Shown: positions 8,044 to 19,100, numbered from the stretch's first letter. The stretch is 64,000 nt of DNA from Paenibacillus sp. HB172176 (GCF_011947265.1 NZ_JAATHD010000004.1:372001-436000); one strand, 5' to 3'. The notes: a model not told the origin generated them from the letters alone. A program made the numbers and translations.

Positions 8044-8927
8044 TATCGTGATACCTCCATTTGATTGGTTGTTAAGGCAATGAATACATCATCCATGCTT
8101 GGCTTGCGAATGCTGATTCTCGCATCCCCGGGATAACGCGCCGCCGCCTGCTCCATCGCTTCTCGCACATCCGAAATTCCCCCGGTTGTCGGGAATGTCT
8201 CCAGCAGCCGATCCTGATGATCCCGAAGCTCAATAACCTCGCCGCCTACCTGCGCCTTCAGCTCCTCCGCGGTGCCGGACGCCACGATTCTGCCGCCGTT
8301 TATCACGGCGATCGTATCGGCCAGCTCATCGGCTTCCTCCAAATATTGCGTTGTAAGAAAAATCGTCATCCCCTGATTTTTCAGCTGGAGTATGATCTCC
8401 CACAGCGCGCGCCTGCTAATCGTATCGAGTCCGGTCGTCGGTTCGTCCAGGAACAGGACCGGGCGGCTGATTACGAGAGAGACGGCAAGATCCAGTCTTC
8501 GCCGCATGCCTCCCGAATACGTTCCCGCATGTTTGCCCGCCGCTGCTTCCAGATCGAATTGCCGCAGGAGCTCGGCCGTTCTCGTCTCCGTCTGCGAACG
8601 GGACAGACCGGCCAGCCGGCACATCAAGCGAAGATTCTCTGCCCCGGTCAACACCTCGTCAACCGCCGCGAATTGTCCGGTCAGGCTGATAGAGCGTTTC
8701 ACTTCATTGCGCTGGGACGCGATGTTATAGCCTGCAACCGCGGCCGTTCCTCTATCGGGGGCCACGAGAGTGGACAGGATATGAATCAGGGTCGTTTTGC
8801 CAGCGCCGTTTGGTCCCAGCAAGGCGAATATACTGCCCGATGTTACGGATAAATCGAGTCCCGACAGCACCTCCGTCTTGCCGAAAGCTTTGTGCAGGCC
8901 CTTCACTTCGATAATCTTTTCCTTCAT
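8043..8927 (-). CDS. ABC transporter ATP-binding protein (DrrA-like)
   Basis: ATPase of the exporter. Motifs in order: Walker A GPNGAGKTT (about 38-46), signature YSGGMRRRLDLA (about 138-149), Walker B VLFLDEPTTGLD (about 157-168) and a switch region TTQYLEEADELAD. The C-terminal extension after residue 235 is typical of the daunorubicin-resistance subfamily. It is 294 residues and starts at ATG 8927 after a GGAGGAG site. The promoter region just upstream carries repeated TATACAAT-like motifs, likely targets of the neighbouring TetR protein. Confidence 0.94.
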   Translation of the reverse strand: MKEKIIEVKGLHKAFGKTEVLSGLDLSVTSGSIFALLGPNGAGKTTLIHILSTLVAPDRGTAAVAGYNIASQRNEVKRSISLTGQFAAVDEVLTGAENLRLMCRLAGLSRSQTETRTAELLRQFDLEAAAGKHAGTYSGGMRRRLDLAVSLVISRPVLFLDEPTTGLDTISRRALWEIILQLKNQGMTIFLTTQYLEEADELADTIAVINGGRIVASGTAEELKAQVGGEVIELRDHQDRLLETFPTTGGISDVREAMEQAAARYPGDARISIRKPSMDDVFIALTTNQMEVSR

Positions 8928-8951
8928 GAGAATGCTCCTCCAGTTCTAATG

Positions 8952-9000
8952 TGTGTATTGTATAAACAGTTTAATATATAAACAGTGTATTGTATACACT
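8952..9000 (-). promoter_or_regulatory. Exporter promoter with repeated operator-like motifs
   Basis: Read on the minus strand, the region has CTGTTTATACAATACAC near 8952-8968 and GTGTATACAATACACTG near 8982-8998, about 29 bp apart. The second contains the inverted repeat AGTGTA/TACACT with a five-base centre. TGTTTA followed 16 bp later by TACAAT could serve as the core promoter. The motifs resemble the site before the TetR gene. Confidence 0.55.
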
Positions 9001-9197
9001 CATTTTTCTCCTCCGTCTGGAGACCGATTTTTTTTGGAGTGTTGGCGATGGCTCATTCGCTGCATTGAACCAAGATTATATTTGCGCAACGCTGTGAATA
9101 GCTCTAAGATAACGAGAGGGGAAAGTTGTCCTGGAGCGGCGACTTTCGACGAATTTACGGAAATTTGAAATGGAACAGAAACGAGGGAGATGCGGAA

Positions 9198-10079
9198 ATG
9201 ACAGAATCCAACTTGAAATTGGCGGTTGACGCAAAGGCGCAGCTTGGAGAAGGGCCGTGTTGGGATGCTAAGAACGGGCTTCTCTACTGGGTTGATATTA
9301 TGGGCAAGAACATCCATGTTCATAATCCTGAGATGGATACGAATGAAATCATTCCCGTCGGCATGCATGTGGGCTCAATGGCGCTTCGGCAATCCGGCGG
9401 CATCGTGATGGCGGCCGATCAAGGCTTCTACTCGCTCGCTCCCGCATCCCGCCGAGTCGAGCTGCTGCATGCTCCGAGCGAGGAGCTGCCGACGAATCGG
9501 TTCAATGATGGCAAATGCGATCCGTCCGGCCGCTTCTGGGCGGGCTCGATGCCGTTCGAAGGCGGAGCTCCGACGGGACATCTCTATTGCATGGAGGCGG
9601 ATTTCAAGGTTCGGCATATGCGGGATGGCATCCGCTGCTCGAACGGACTGGCTTGGAGCCTGGATCAGTCCACGATGTATTATATCGATACGCCGACCAG
9701 AGAAGTCGCGGCATTCCGCTATGATGCCGGCACGGGAGACATTGAATCGCCGAAGGTCGCGATTTCGGTGCCGAAGGAGGAAGGCTCGCCGGACGGCATG
9801 ACGATCGATGAAGAAGGGATGCTGTGGATTGCCCATTGGGGCGGCTACAAGGTTTCAAGGTGGAATCCCGAAACGGGCAAAAAGCTGGACGAGATCGCGG
9901 TTCCGGCCGCTCAAGTGACCTCATGCGCTTTCGGCGGGAAGAACAGGAACGAATTGTATATCACATCGGCAAGGATAGGCTTGGATGAGGATACGCTTCA
10001 GAAGCAGCCGCATGCGGGCGGCGTGTTCAAGATCGAATTGAACGTGAGAGGGCAGGAGAGCTTTGTTTTTCAGGGGTAA
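9198..10079 (+). CDS. SMP-30/gluconolactonase-family lactonase
   Basis: Six-bladed beta-propeller hydrolase, probably opening a sugar lactone in the cytosol. The family metal ligands are present: Glu18 in GEGP, Asn149 in CSNGLAWS and Asp199 in GSPDGM. The substrate-contact pair Arg101/Asn103 lies in TNRFNDGK. Start ATG 9198 has GAGGGAG eight bases upstream and puts the conserved GEGP at the usual position; a longer TTG reading from 9126 has no such site. The protein is 293 residues, close to family length. It stands alone and is followed by a strong terminator; substrate unknown. The ~200 bp upstream shows no other feature. Confidence 0.9.
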   Translation: MTESNLKLAVDAKAQLGEGPCWDAKNGLLYWVDIMGKNIHVHNPEMDTNEIIPVGMHVGSMALRQSGGIVMAADQGFYSLAPASRRVELLHAPSEELPTNRFNDGKCDPSGRFWAGSMPFEGGAPTGHLYCMEADFKVRHMRDGIRCSNGLAWSLDQSTMYYIDTPTREVAAFRYDAGTGDIESPKVAISVPKEEGSPDGMTIDEEGMLWIAHWGGYKVSRWNPETGKKLDEIAVPAAQVTSCAFGGKNRNELYITSARIGLDEDTLQKQPHAGGVFKIELNVRGQESFVFQG

Positions 10080-10113
10080 TTTTGGCCATACGTAAAATAA
10101 GATATAGGAGTTT

Positions 10114-10158
10114 AAGGCGGTTTCCGGAGTTGGGGCAACTCATGGAAACCGCCTTATT
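10114..10158 (+). terminator. Rho-independent terminator of the lactonase gene
   Basis: AAGGCGGTTTCC pairs perfectly with GGAAACCGCCTT around an 18-nt loop and is followed by ATTTG. Confidence 0.75.
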
Positions 10159-10423
10159 TGCGTTGGGGGTATATGTATATACCCCTAAGGCTGTAGTATA
10201 TATAATTTTTATAAATAATTTATATTAATATTTTGTAAATAGTATTTGCGATTTACACAATCTATAAAAGTAAAATATATAACATTATTTGGACTTTATT
10301 TTCGTAATCTTCATATTACAATTGTTGTTTATCTAAATAATCGTGACGTATACTTTTCAATAGGCATTCTATTGAATAGCCGGAGAAAACCATAGAGAGA
10401 ATTATAGTTTAGGAGGAAGAGCA
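10159..10423 (+). promoter_or_regulatory. AT-rich leader of the extracellular mannosidase/phosphoesterase operon
   Basis: About 265 bp that is strikingly A/T-rich compared with the genes on both sides. TGTAAAT (10234-10240) and ATTTACA (10251-10257) form a perfect inverted repeat with a 10-bp gap. A second small inverted repeat, TTCAATAG/CTATTGAA, is at 10356-10376. Several TATAAT-like words make the exact promoter ambiguous. AGGAGG at 10411-10416 sets the GTG start. No riboswitch was recognised. Confidence 0.5.
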
Positions 10424-13400
10424 GTGAGATCAACAAAGAGAAAGTCGATGATGAATCGCGTGCTGGTGGCATTGATGTGCTGCTTCATGGTGTTCTCCAC
10501 GTACACGAAGCATATCTTGCCGCTGGTCGAAGCGGTGCCGAGCGAATCGAATGTATTCCTGATGCCGGGAGTTTCCGTAACCGCGAGCGGATCGGATTCC
10601 GGCAAGCCGCAGGCGAATGCGATTGACGGCGATACCGTCAGCAATTGGGTATACAACACGGGAACGACCGCGCCCTCCGAGTTGAATCCGGTTTGGCTCA
10701 AGATCGACTTGGGCACGGAGGCGACGATCAGCCGATTTGAGCTGAAGCATGCAGGCTCGGGCGGCGATTCTTCCCTGTACAATACGAAGGATTACAAGAT
10801 TCAAGTCAGCGACGACGATATGGCATGGAACGATGTTGTCTCGGTGACGGACAGCACCTACGATGCATCGACTCATCAGTTGGAGGAGCCTGTAAAGGCG
10901 AGATATATCAAGCTGTCCATTACGGATGTAGGAGCCGCGAAGCCGGACAGCACGTATGAGGCGAATGTTTATGAATTCGAGGCTTACGGCCATGTGAACG
11001 AGGAGCAAGCCGCAGAATCCCTGCTGATCGAACAGGATGACGAGTGGCGCTATCTTGATGACGGCTCGGATCAAGGGACGGGATGGCGCGAGCTTGCGTT
11101 CGACGATGATGCCTGGCAATCCGGACAGGCGCCGCTCGGTTACGCGGGCAGCGGCAAAGGACAGGATCTGAATACGATAATCGGCTACGGCGGCGACTCC
11201 GGGAACAAGCATATTACGGCTTATTATCGCAAGAGCTTCCAGGTGGAGGATGCGGATGCGATCAAGCAGCTTAAGGCGGTGCTTGTCCGAGATGACGGGG
11301 CAGCGGTCTACCTGAACGGACAGGAGATCTTCCGCAGCAACATGCCGAACGGAACAATCGCCTACAATACGCTTGCTTCAAGCGCGGTAGCGGATGAGCG
11401 CGACGAGATTCCGTTCGACATCGATCCTTCCCTGCTCGTTGACGGTACGAATGTCATCGCGGCGGAGGTTCATCAGAACGCGGGTTCAAGCTCGGATACG
11501 GATTTCTCCTTGACATTGACTGGCTCGACGCAGGAGCCGGCGAAGAACCAAGGTCTGCTTGGCCAATATTATTCCGGTCTGGGCAGCGGCCAGGATTTCG
11601 GCTTCGGCGATTGGAAGACATCGGCGATTGATTCCCAGATCAACTTCAGCAACCTTGATCCGGTGCTGGAAGCGAGAACGGGCTCCCAGGACAGCAGCAA
11701 TGTGCGCTGGACGGGGCAGATTTTGCCGGAGACGACCGGGGATTATACGTTCTATATGATCGGCGACAACGGCTTCCGTCTGTGGGTTGACGATATGAGC
11801 ACGCCGATTATCGACTTCTGGCAAAATGTATGGGATGTCGAGCAGACGAGCGAGACGGTGCATCTCGCAGCCGGACAGAAATATCAAATTCGCATCGATT
11901 ATTTCGAGAATAACGGCGGTTCGAATCTGTACTTGAAATGGTCTGGTCCGAATGTCGTGAAGCAGGTTGTGCCGGAATCGGCCTTCTTCCTGCCGGCAGA
12001 TTACATCGGCCCTACAAGCGGTTCTGTAACGACGGCCGGCGATCATGCGGCTCTGCATTTTCCTGTTGGCCTGGGAGCTCTGCCCGACGATCTGGCCAGC
12101 CATTTGACTGTGAAAGCGGGGAATGATTCCTACGCTGCGGCGGATGTTCAGCTGTTCGCCGAAGATCCGTCGGTGCTTCAGGTGCAATTCAGCAAGCCTG
12201 TCGCGCCTGGGGCAGGCGTAAGTCTGCAGTATGACGGCGCGGCGAATTGGAAGAGCGGCGAAGGGGCGACAATTAACGAATTCGCTTTTGCGCTCGCCAA
12301 TCTATCCGAGTACGTGGACTATTCTCCGATTGCTGCAGCGATGACGCTCTTCAAGGACGCGAAGACAAAGCGCGCCTTCGCCTGGTATTCGCGATATGAT
12401 ATGCCGGATAACGCGCCTGCGAATATTTTGGACAGTATTGTGGAGCTTGTGCCGGCGGATCAAGATTTCAGCTCGGATGCAAAGATCAGAGTGAGCGGAG
12501 ACTCGCAAATTCTGAACAATTTGAAGATCACCAATTCCACGAACGGCTCATTTATAAGCCACAAGGTGCTGGTGGAAGAACTGGCCCCGGGCATGGCTTA
12601 CAAATACCGGGTCGGCGCTGACGACAATTGGAGCGAGACAGGGACTTTCACGACGGAAGCCGAAGACGAGAAAACCTTCGATTTCCTCTATATGACCGAC
12701 TCGCAAGGCGGCAACTCGCAGGAATACAGCGTATGGGGCAATACGCTGCGCAATGCGCTCGAGGATTATCCGAACGCGAAGTTCCTGATGATGACGGGAG
12801 ACCAGGTCGATGCCGGAGCGCTGGAGTATCAATGGCTGGATTATTTCGGCAAAGCCAAGGATTCGCTCATCCATCTTCCGGTGATGGCTGCCGTTGGCAA
12901 TCATGAAGGCCCTTATAACGACAATTATTATTATCATTTCAACTATCCGAATGATTCAATTGCCAATCCTCTGCCGCCGGGCAGCGTGTATGCCTATGAT
13001 TACGGCGACGCTCATTTCATGGTGCTGAACACGATGGATATCGGCTGGGACGACAATCAGAAGAAGGCGTTCGATCAGGAAGTGGAATGGCTGAAGCGCG
13101 AAGTGGCGCAGACGGACAAAAAGTGGAAGGTCGTCGCCTTCCATAAAGCGATTTATTCGATGGGCAATCATGCCACGGATTCGGATATTCAAGCGCTGCG
13201 GGCAAGAATGTATCCGGTCTTCGACGAGCTGGGCATCGACGTGGTGCTGCAAGGCCATGATCACACGTTCATGCGCTCGCATCAGCTGTACAATAACCAG
13301 GTCGTGACGGACATCGATACGGACGGGCAAGGCAATCCGCTCAATCCGGACGGAACCATGTATATCGTCAACAACTCGGCCGGCACGAAGTTCTACGAGC

Positions 13401-14422
13401 TGAACAACAACGCGAACGGCTTCTACGCGGATGTGTTCGAACAGCCGCATGTGGCGATCTACTCCGGCATTCATTTCACCGAAAACAGCTTCACGATTAA
13501 TTCGTACAAATCGGGCGAGGATGATCCGTTCGATACGTATACGATTGTAAGGGACGACGGCAAGCCGAATGGGGTTGAGGAGCTTTCCGCAGGCAAGAGC
13601 GGCGATGAATCGATTGCGATCTCCTGGAGCAAGCCGGCCGACGCAAGCGCCGAGGATGCCATTCGCGGCTTCCGCATTTATGAGGTGAACGGAAAGCTGG
13701 GCCATAACTGGAGCGTGTATGTTCCGGCGACTGCGGGACAAGTCAATTATCAATATGTAGTGGAAAATGCAGACCTGGATCAAAGCTACGACTTTGCCGT
13801 GAGGAGCGTGGACAAACGCGACAACTCGGAGGCGGCGATTGTGACGGTTGACGGCAATCTGACAGCAGCTCCGACGGTGCCTGTGGTCAATGACGGCTTC
13901 AACACGTTCGGCTGGACCAATGTCCCGGGCTACGATGAGCTGTCGGACTATGAATTCAGCGTGGACGGCGGGGAGACGTGGACGGCAGTTACCGCCAACC
14001 CGCAGCCTGTCGGAGACGACGAATATGAAGCGGGCTCGGTGCAGGTTCGCGTGAGAGCGGATGAGGAGACGAACAGGGAAGCGGGTCAGCCTCTGTTGTC
14101 CGACAAGCCGTTCACAATCAACGGCATTCATCAGACCTATACGCTGTCGGGCGAGCTGACTCGAGGAGATAAGCTGAAGGTTGATGTTGCAGTTGATCCA
14201 TTCGCGGATTACAGCGGCGAAGCTTATGTCGTGTTCGAGCTGCTGGACGGCAAGAAGCCGATTCTGATTAACGCGATTCCGATCGGGCAAAGCGAACTGG
14301 AATTATCGCAATATTTCAATGTCAGCGGTTCGAATTACAGAGTCAAGGTATTCGTATTCGATTCCTTCGACGGCGAGTCCGATATACCGGTTAATCTATC
14401 GCAAACCATAGAGCTGCAGTAA
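10424..14422 (+). CDS. Secreted multi-domain metallophosphoesterase (F5/8C, jelly-roll, PA14, PAP-like)
   Basis: A 1332-residue exported protein. Order: signal segment (about 12-30); F5/8 type C sugar-binding domain (45-190); galactose-binding-like jelly roll (195-372); PA14 domain (373-527); beta domain; purple-acid-phosphatase-type Fn3 domain (about 641-745); calcineurin-like phosphoesterase (748-1035); Fn3; and a two-part C-terminal module (1147-1332) shared with the GH92 protein downstream. Metal ligands are visible: Asp759 (TDSQGG), Asp793 (GDQVDAG), Asn826-His827 (GNHE), His907 and His945/His947 (GHDH). It likely hydrolyses phosphoesters on a polymer outside the cell. GTG 10424 has AGGAGG at ideal spacing. 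There is no SLH or LPXTG anchor, but the next gene overlaps it by one base and carries SLH domains. Confidence 0.88.
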   Translation: MRSTKRKSMMNRVLVALMCCFMVFSTYTKHILPLVEAVPSESNVFLMPGVSVTASGSDSGKPQANAIDGDTVSNWVYNTGTTAPSELNPVWLKIDLGTEATISRFELKHAGSGGDSSLYNTKDYKIQVSDDDMAWNDVVSVTDSTYDASTHQLEEPVKARYIKLSITDVGAAKPDSTYEANVYEFEAYGHVNEEQAAESLLIEQDDEWRYLDDGSDQGTGWRELAFDDDAWQSGQAPLGYAGSGKGQDLNTIIGYGGDSGNKHITAYYRKSFQVEDADAIKQLKAVLVRDDGAAVYLNGQEIFRSNMPNGTIAYNTLASSAVADERDEIPFDIDPSLLVDGTNVIAAEVHQNAGSSSDTDFSLTLTGSTQEPAKNQGLLGQYYSGLGSGQDFGFGDWKTSAIDSQINFSNLDPVLEARTGSQDSSNVRWTGQILPETTGDYTFYMIGDNGFRLWVDDMSTPIIDFWQNVWDVEQTSETVHLAAGQKYQIRIDYFENNGGSNLYLKWSGPNVVKQVVPESAFFLPADYIGPTSGSVTTAGDHAALHFPVGLGALPDDLASHLTVKAGNDSYAAADVQLFAEDPSVLQVQFSKPVAPGAGVSLQYDGAANWKSGEGATINEFAFALANLSEYVDYSPIAAAMTLFKDAKTKRAFAWYSRYDMPDNAPANILDSIVELVPADQDFSSDAKIRVSGDSQILNNLKITNSTNGSFISHKVLVEELAPGMAYKYRVGADDNWSETGTFTTEAEDEKTFDFLYMTDSQGGNSQEYSVWGNTLRNALEDYPNAKFLMMTGDQVDAGALEYQWLDYFGKAKDSLIHLPVMAAVGNHEGPYNDNYYYHFNYPNDSIANPLPPGSVYAYDYGDAHFMVLNTMDIGWDDNQKKAFDQEVEWLKREVAQTDKKWKVVAFHKAIYSMGNHATDSDIQALRARMYPVFDELGIDVVLQGHDHTFMRSHQLYNNQVVTDIDTDGQGNPLNPDGTMYIVNNSAGTKFYELNNNANGFYADVFEQPHVAIYSGIHFTENSFTINSYKSGEDDPFDTYTIVRDDGKPNGVEELSAGKSGDESIAISWSKPADASAEDAIRGFRIYEVNGKLGHNWSVYVPATAGQVNYQYVVENADLDQSYDFAVRSVDKRDNSEAAIVTVDGNLTAAPTVPVVNDGFNTFGWTNVPGYDELSDYEFSVDGGETWTAVTANPQPVGDDEYEAGSVQVRVRADEETNREAGQPLLSDKPFTINGIHQTYTLSGELTRGDKLKVDVAVDPFADYSGEAYVVFELLDGKKPILINAIPIGQSELELSQYFNVSGSNYRVKVFVFDSFDGESDIPVNLSQTIELQ

Positions 14423-16116
14423 TGGAAGGAAAGAGAGGACTGACAACGGTGAAAAGATATATCGCAATGTTGCTGGTCGTCATGTTCGTGCTATCGCCTC
14501 TGAAGAGTTACGCGGCGGCGGCCTTCGCGCTCGAATTGAGCGCGGAGGAAGTGCTGCGCGGAGGTGAACTGACGATTCATGGAACGACCTCGAATACAGT
14601 GGATGATGTGGTAGTGAAAATCGTAAGCCCTGAAGGCGCGGTATTCTATGTAGATACTCTGTTGCCTGTAGAAGGCGGTTATTCCGTTACGGTCGGCATT
14701 CCCGCGGATGAGAATCTTGCTCCTTACGGCAGCTACACCGTCATCGCCGGAGCAGGCTCCGAGAAAGCGACGAAATCGTTCCGGGTTGTCGAGTCGCTCG
14801 GCGGCGGAGAAGGCGACGGAGACGGCAACAACGGCGGCGACAGCGATAATGGCGGCAACGGCGACGGCTCTGGTGACAGCGAAAACGGCGGCAACAACGG
14901 CGGCGTGACGACACCGCCGACAGATGAGCCGGGCATCCCCGTCGATACGGGAACGGCCGACGGATCGAACCTTCAGCCGGAGGAGGCTGAGGACGGACAT
15001 TTCCAAATCGGAAGCAGCATCGTCAAGCAGGCTATGAATGACGGCGATGCGGCGATCACGATTCATCTTCCTTCCTCTGCGGCAAGCTCGGGCAAGGCGC
15101 TGGATTTGCCCGCGGATACGCTGGATGCTCTGCAGCGGCAGAACAAAAATCTCGTCATCACATCGGGAGAGTTGACCCTCTCCTTCCCTGCGGGCTCATT
15201 GCCGGCAACGCCGGCTGACGAGCAGGGTCGGATTCGCATTGTGCTGAACACGGCATGGTCGGATGAAGCGAGCGGCATCGTTCATGACTCGATCTCCAAG
15301 CAGCAGGATTATACCGCTACAGGCGTGGTGTTGTCTGCTTCCATCGAGCTCATCTCCGGCGGAGCCTCTACGTCCATCCACGAGATGAAGAAGCCGGTGA
15401 AGGTGTCGATCAAGCTGAGCAAGGAACAAGAAGCTCTTATCCAAGATGAACTTGCCGGCGTGTACTACGTGGATGGCAATAACGCGCAATATGTGGGAGG
15501 CGCCATTCATAACGGCGAGATTTCCTTCATGGCGGAGCATTTCTCCTATTATGCGATTCTGGAATATGATAAATCCTTCACCGATCTTCGCGGACATTGG
15601 TCGGAGAATGCGGTGAAGCGGCTTGCGGCGAAGCATATCGTGACAGGCGTGGACGAGCAGCATTACGCTCCCGAGCTCGATATTACCCGGGCTGACTTTG
15701 TCACACTCATCATGCGCGCAATGGAAGGGGAGAGAGAGACAGCCGCAAGCGGCAACGCGAACGCATTCTCGGATGTAATCCCCGGTCAATATTATACCGA
15801 ATATGTGGCGGCAGCGGCGGAGCTTGGCATTGTGACGGGCTACGACGGCAAATTCAGGCCGGCGGACAAGATTACGCGGGAGGAAGCCGCCGTTGCGCTG
15901 ATGCGCGCCGCTTCTTATTTCGACTTGAACGCAGCAGTGAACGAAGGTGAGCCTCCATACGCGGATCGGGCTGCCGTATCCGCTTGGGCGGAGGAAGCGG
16001 TGAAGGACGCATGGTCGTTCGGACTCATGCAAGGCGACGGCATGAGCTTCAATCCGAAGCATGCGGTAACCCGAGCTGAAGTCGCGGCAGTGATCAACCG
16101 GTTAATAGGCTCGTAA
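14422..16116 (+). CDS. SLH-domain surface protein with Ig-like domain
   Basis: A 564-residue exported protein. It has a signal peptide (about 11-33), an Ig-like domain (35-122), a low-complexity Gly/Asp/Asn linker (about 125-165) and a second beta-rich region (190-385). Three SLH domains close the protein (about 388-564, each with a DxxxHW or equivalent start and ITRAD/ITREE/VTRAE repeats). SLH domains bind pyruvylated secondary cell-wall polymer, so this protein should sit on the surface. Its start overlaps the phosphoesterase stop (TAATG). GTG 14449, with an AGAGAGG site upstream, is an alternative start that trims nine residues. Its two enzyme neighbours lack anchors, so it may hold one or both at the wall (inference). 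Confidence 0.88.
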   Translation: MEGKRGLTTVKRYIAMLLVVMFVLSPLKSYAAAAFALELSAEEVLRGGELTIHGTTSNTVDDVVVKIVSPEGAVFYVDTLLPVEGGYSVTVGIPADENLAPYGSYTVIAGAGSEKATKSFRVVESLGGGEGDGDGNNGGDSDNGGNGDGSGDSENGGNNGGVTTPPTDEPGIPVDTGTADGSNLQPEEAEDGHFQIGSSIVKQAMNDGDAAITIHLPSSAASSGKALDLPADTLDALQRQNKNLVITSGELTLSFPAGSLPATPADEQGRIRIVLNTAWSDEASGIVHDSISKQQDYTATGVVLSASIELISGGASTSIHEMKKPVKVSIKLSKEQEALIQDELAGVYYVDGNNAQYVGGAIHNGEISFMAEHFSYYAILEYDKSFTDLRGHWSENAVKRLAAKHIVTGVDEQHYAPELDITRADFVTLIMRAMEGERETAASGNANAFSDVIPGQYYTEYVAAAAELGIVTGYDGKFRPADKITREEAAVALMRAASYFDLNAAVNEGEPPYADRAAVSAWAEEAVKDAWSFGLMQGDGMSFNPKHAVTRAEVAAVINRLIGS

Positions 16117-16145
16117 TCATAAGCAAGCGGGAGGACGACAGACCA

Positions 16146-19100
16146 ATGTTCAAAAAGTTAGGTGCCATCGGCATGATTCTCTGCATTCTATTATCTCTGG
16201 CAAAACCGTCGTCTGCGGCAATCGTCTCTGCAGATCCAGTTCAGCCTTTCATCGCGGCAGCGACGACGAATGTCGCTCTGGGAGCGCAGGCAACGGCTAC
16301 GGGACAATGCGCGGACAATGAAAGCGCCGGCCAAGCTATCGACGGCAGAACGGATACGAAGTGGTGCGAAAATTCCAGCGCTCAGAAGAAATGGCTTCAG
16401 CTCGATTTGGGACAGGTATACAACATCAACGAATGGAAGCTGCAGAACGCCTGCATAGGCGAATCCAATCAATGTCCGTATTGGAATACGAAGGATTTCC
16501 GTCTGCAGAAGAGCAGTGACGGCGAGGCATGGGAAGATGTCGATGTCGTGACCGGCAATGTACAGACCATCGTTGACCGCTATGTCGAGACCTTCTCAGC
16601 GAGATATGTCAGGCTCTATATCGACAAGGGGGCGAGCGACAACAATACCGTTCGCTTGTACGAATTCGAGCTGTACGGAGTGGGCGAGGATCAAATTCCC
16701 GTCTATCCCGACGTGAATCTGGAGCCGGTCGATTACGTGGACCCGTTCATTAACACGTTGGGCGATAACGGTCAGACGAATCCGGGACCGACGACGCCGT
16801 TCGGCTTGGTGTCGCTCGGCCCGGACACCGACGGCGGAGCTTTCAGCGGCTATTATTATCAGGACAACTATATGAAGGGCTTCTCGCATCTGCGTTTTAG
16901 CGGGGTGGGCTGCAGTGGCGCAGGCGGCAACATTCTGATGATGCCGGAGACGCAGACCTTCACGAAGGACAGCAATGTGTACAAGCAGGCGTACGATAAG
17001 AGCAGCGAGCAGGCGTCGCCCGGTTATTATACGGTCGAGCTGGCTTCCGGCATCAAGGCCGAGCTTACGGCTTCCGATAACGTCGGCTATCACCGGTACA
17101 CATTCCCGCAATCAGAGACGGACGGCTCAGTGCTCGTCGATCTAAGCAATTCCTATGCGGGCATGGTGGACGCGAACTTGCTGGTGGAGAACAACAACGA
17201 GATTTCGGGCATGATTCAATCCCATAATGTATGCGGACATGGCTATTATACGATGTATTATTCGATCAAGTTCGATCATGATTTTGCATCTTATACAACG
17301 TGGAAGGACGATTCGATAGGCAATGTCGATGCGCGCAGCGGCTCGAACAGCGGCGTATGGGCAAACTTCGACACGACGAATGATAAGGTGATTCAAGCGA
17401 AGGTGGGCTTGTCCACGATCAGCGTGGATCAAGCGAAGATCGAGCGGGACAGCGACAGCTCGGACTGGGATTTCGATGCGCGGCATGCGGAGACGAGAGC
17501 GTTGTGGAGCGAACAGCTCGGCAAGGTGGAGGTGACGGATGCGGATGAGGAGAACAAGACGGTATTTTACACGCAGCTCTATCATTCCTTCCTTCACCCG
17601 AATAACGTGACGAGCTCGAATGGCGAATTCCGCGCGGCAAGAGACGAGGATACCATACGGCAAACCTCGGAAATCGGCGAAGATTTCGAGTATTATAACG
17701 GCTGGACGACCTGGGATGATTTCCGCAAATATTCCCTGTACTCGCTGCTCGATCCTGAACGCTACAAAAATATGGTGGCTTCGATGATCGACGTCTACAA
17801 GACAAGAGGCTCCTATCAGCAATGGGCGGAAGGCTATTGGCCAAGCCCGAGCGTAAGGAATGAGTTCAACGGCGCAGTCATTCTGGACGCGTATGCAAAG
17901 GGCTTCTCGTTCAGCGATTATGACATCAATACGGCGCTTCAAGGGATGGCGGTCGACACCGACCATTATTCCGTTAATGACAACGAAATATCGGGCAAGC
18001 TCGAGAAGGCCTACAGCGCCTATTATCCGATGAAGCTTGCGGCGCTGCTTGGAGACAAGCAAACGTATGACAAGTACAAAGCCATTGCCTTGTCCTACAA
18101 GGAGCTATGGAACGAGGAGCAAGTGGACGAGAAGGGCGTGGAGACCGGCTTCTTCACGCCGAACGGGCAGACGGTGAACAAGAACGATATTACGGCGGTA
18201 GACAAATTTGCTTATCAAGGCAATCTGTGGACCTATCGCTGGTTCGTGCCGCAGGATGTGAACGGTCTGGCCGAACTGATGGGCGGCAAGCGGGACATGG
18301 CGATCGATCTGCAAACCTTCTTCGCCAAGAATGAATACATGGCGGTCAACGAACCGGATTTGCAGGTGCCGTTCCTGTACGATTATCTCGGCATGCCTTA
18401 TCTGACGCAATATTATGCGAGAGAGTACACCACGGAAACGGTCATACAGAAGTATCATAATCACGGTCTGTACAATTATCCGCTGGAATCGCGCGTCTAC
18501 CGCGATGATCCGGAAGGTTATCTGCCGTCGATGGACGATGACGCGGGCGCGATGTCCTCGTGGTTCGTCTACAGCGCGATGGGCCTCTATCCGGGCAATC
18601 CGGGAGATCCGTATTATGTGATCGGATCGCCTATCTTCGCGGAGACGAAGCTGAATCTGGATGGCGGCAAGTCCTTCACGATAACAGCTAACGGTGTATC
18701 AAGCGAGAATCGCTTTATTCAATCGGCGAAGCTGAACGGCGCGGCATTTGATCAGGCATGGATTTCCTATGAGGATCTGATGGCCGGCGGCACGCTGGAA
18801 TTCGAGATGGGCCCCGAGCCGAATTACGCATGGGGCGCGGCTGCAAGCGCGGCGCCTCCGACGATGGATTATTCCGCCCCGGTGGATAATCTGATTGCGA
18901 ACAAGGAACTGATCGCGGAGCATTCCGACTGGAAGTATCTTGATCAAGGCCATTCCGCGGGAGACCATTGGACAGGCGTCGATTACGACGACAGCGCTTG
19001 GGCAACGGGCGCGGCCATGCTCGGCTACGACAAGTTCGACAATCCGAATACGATTGTCAGCTACGGTCCGGATGCAACGAGGAAGTATCCGACCACCTAT

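Noticed and set aside
10190-10410. Pho box or riboswitch in the leader of the phosphoesterase operon
   Set aside because: TTTACA-like words occur but not as the regular direct repeats of a PhoP site, and no conserved riboswitch core was recognised.
12956-14290. 444-codon minus-strand frame opposite the phosphoesterase gene
   Set aside because: Shadow frame with Arg/Ile-rich composition and no ribosome binding site; the plus strand has clear domains with catalytic residues.
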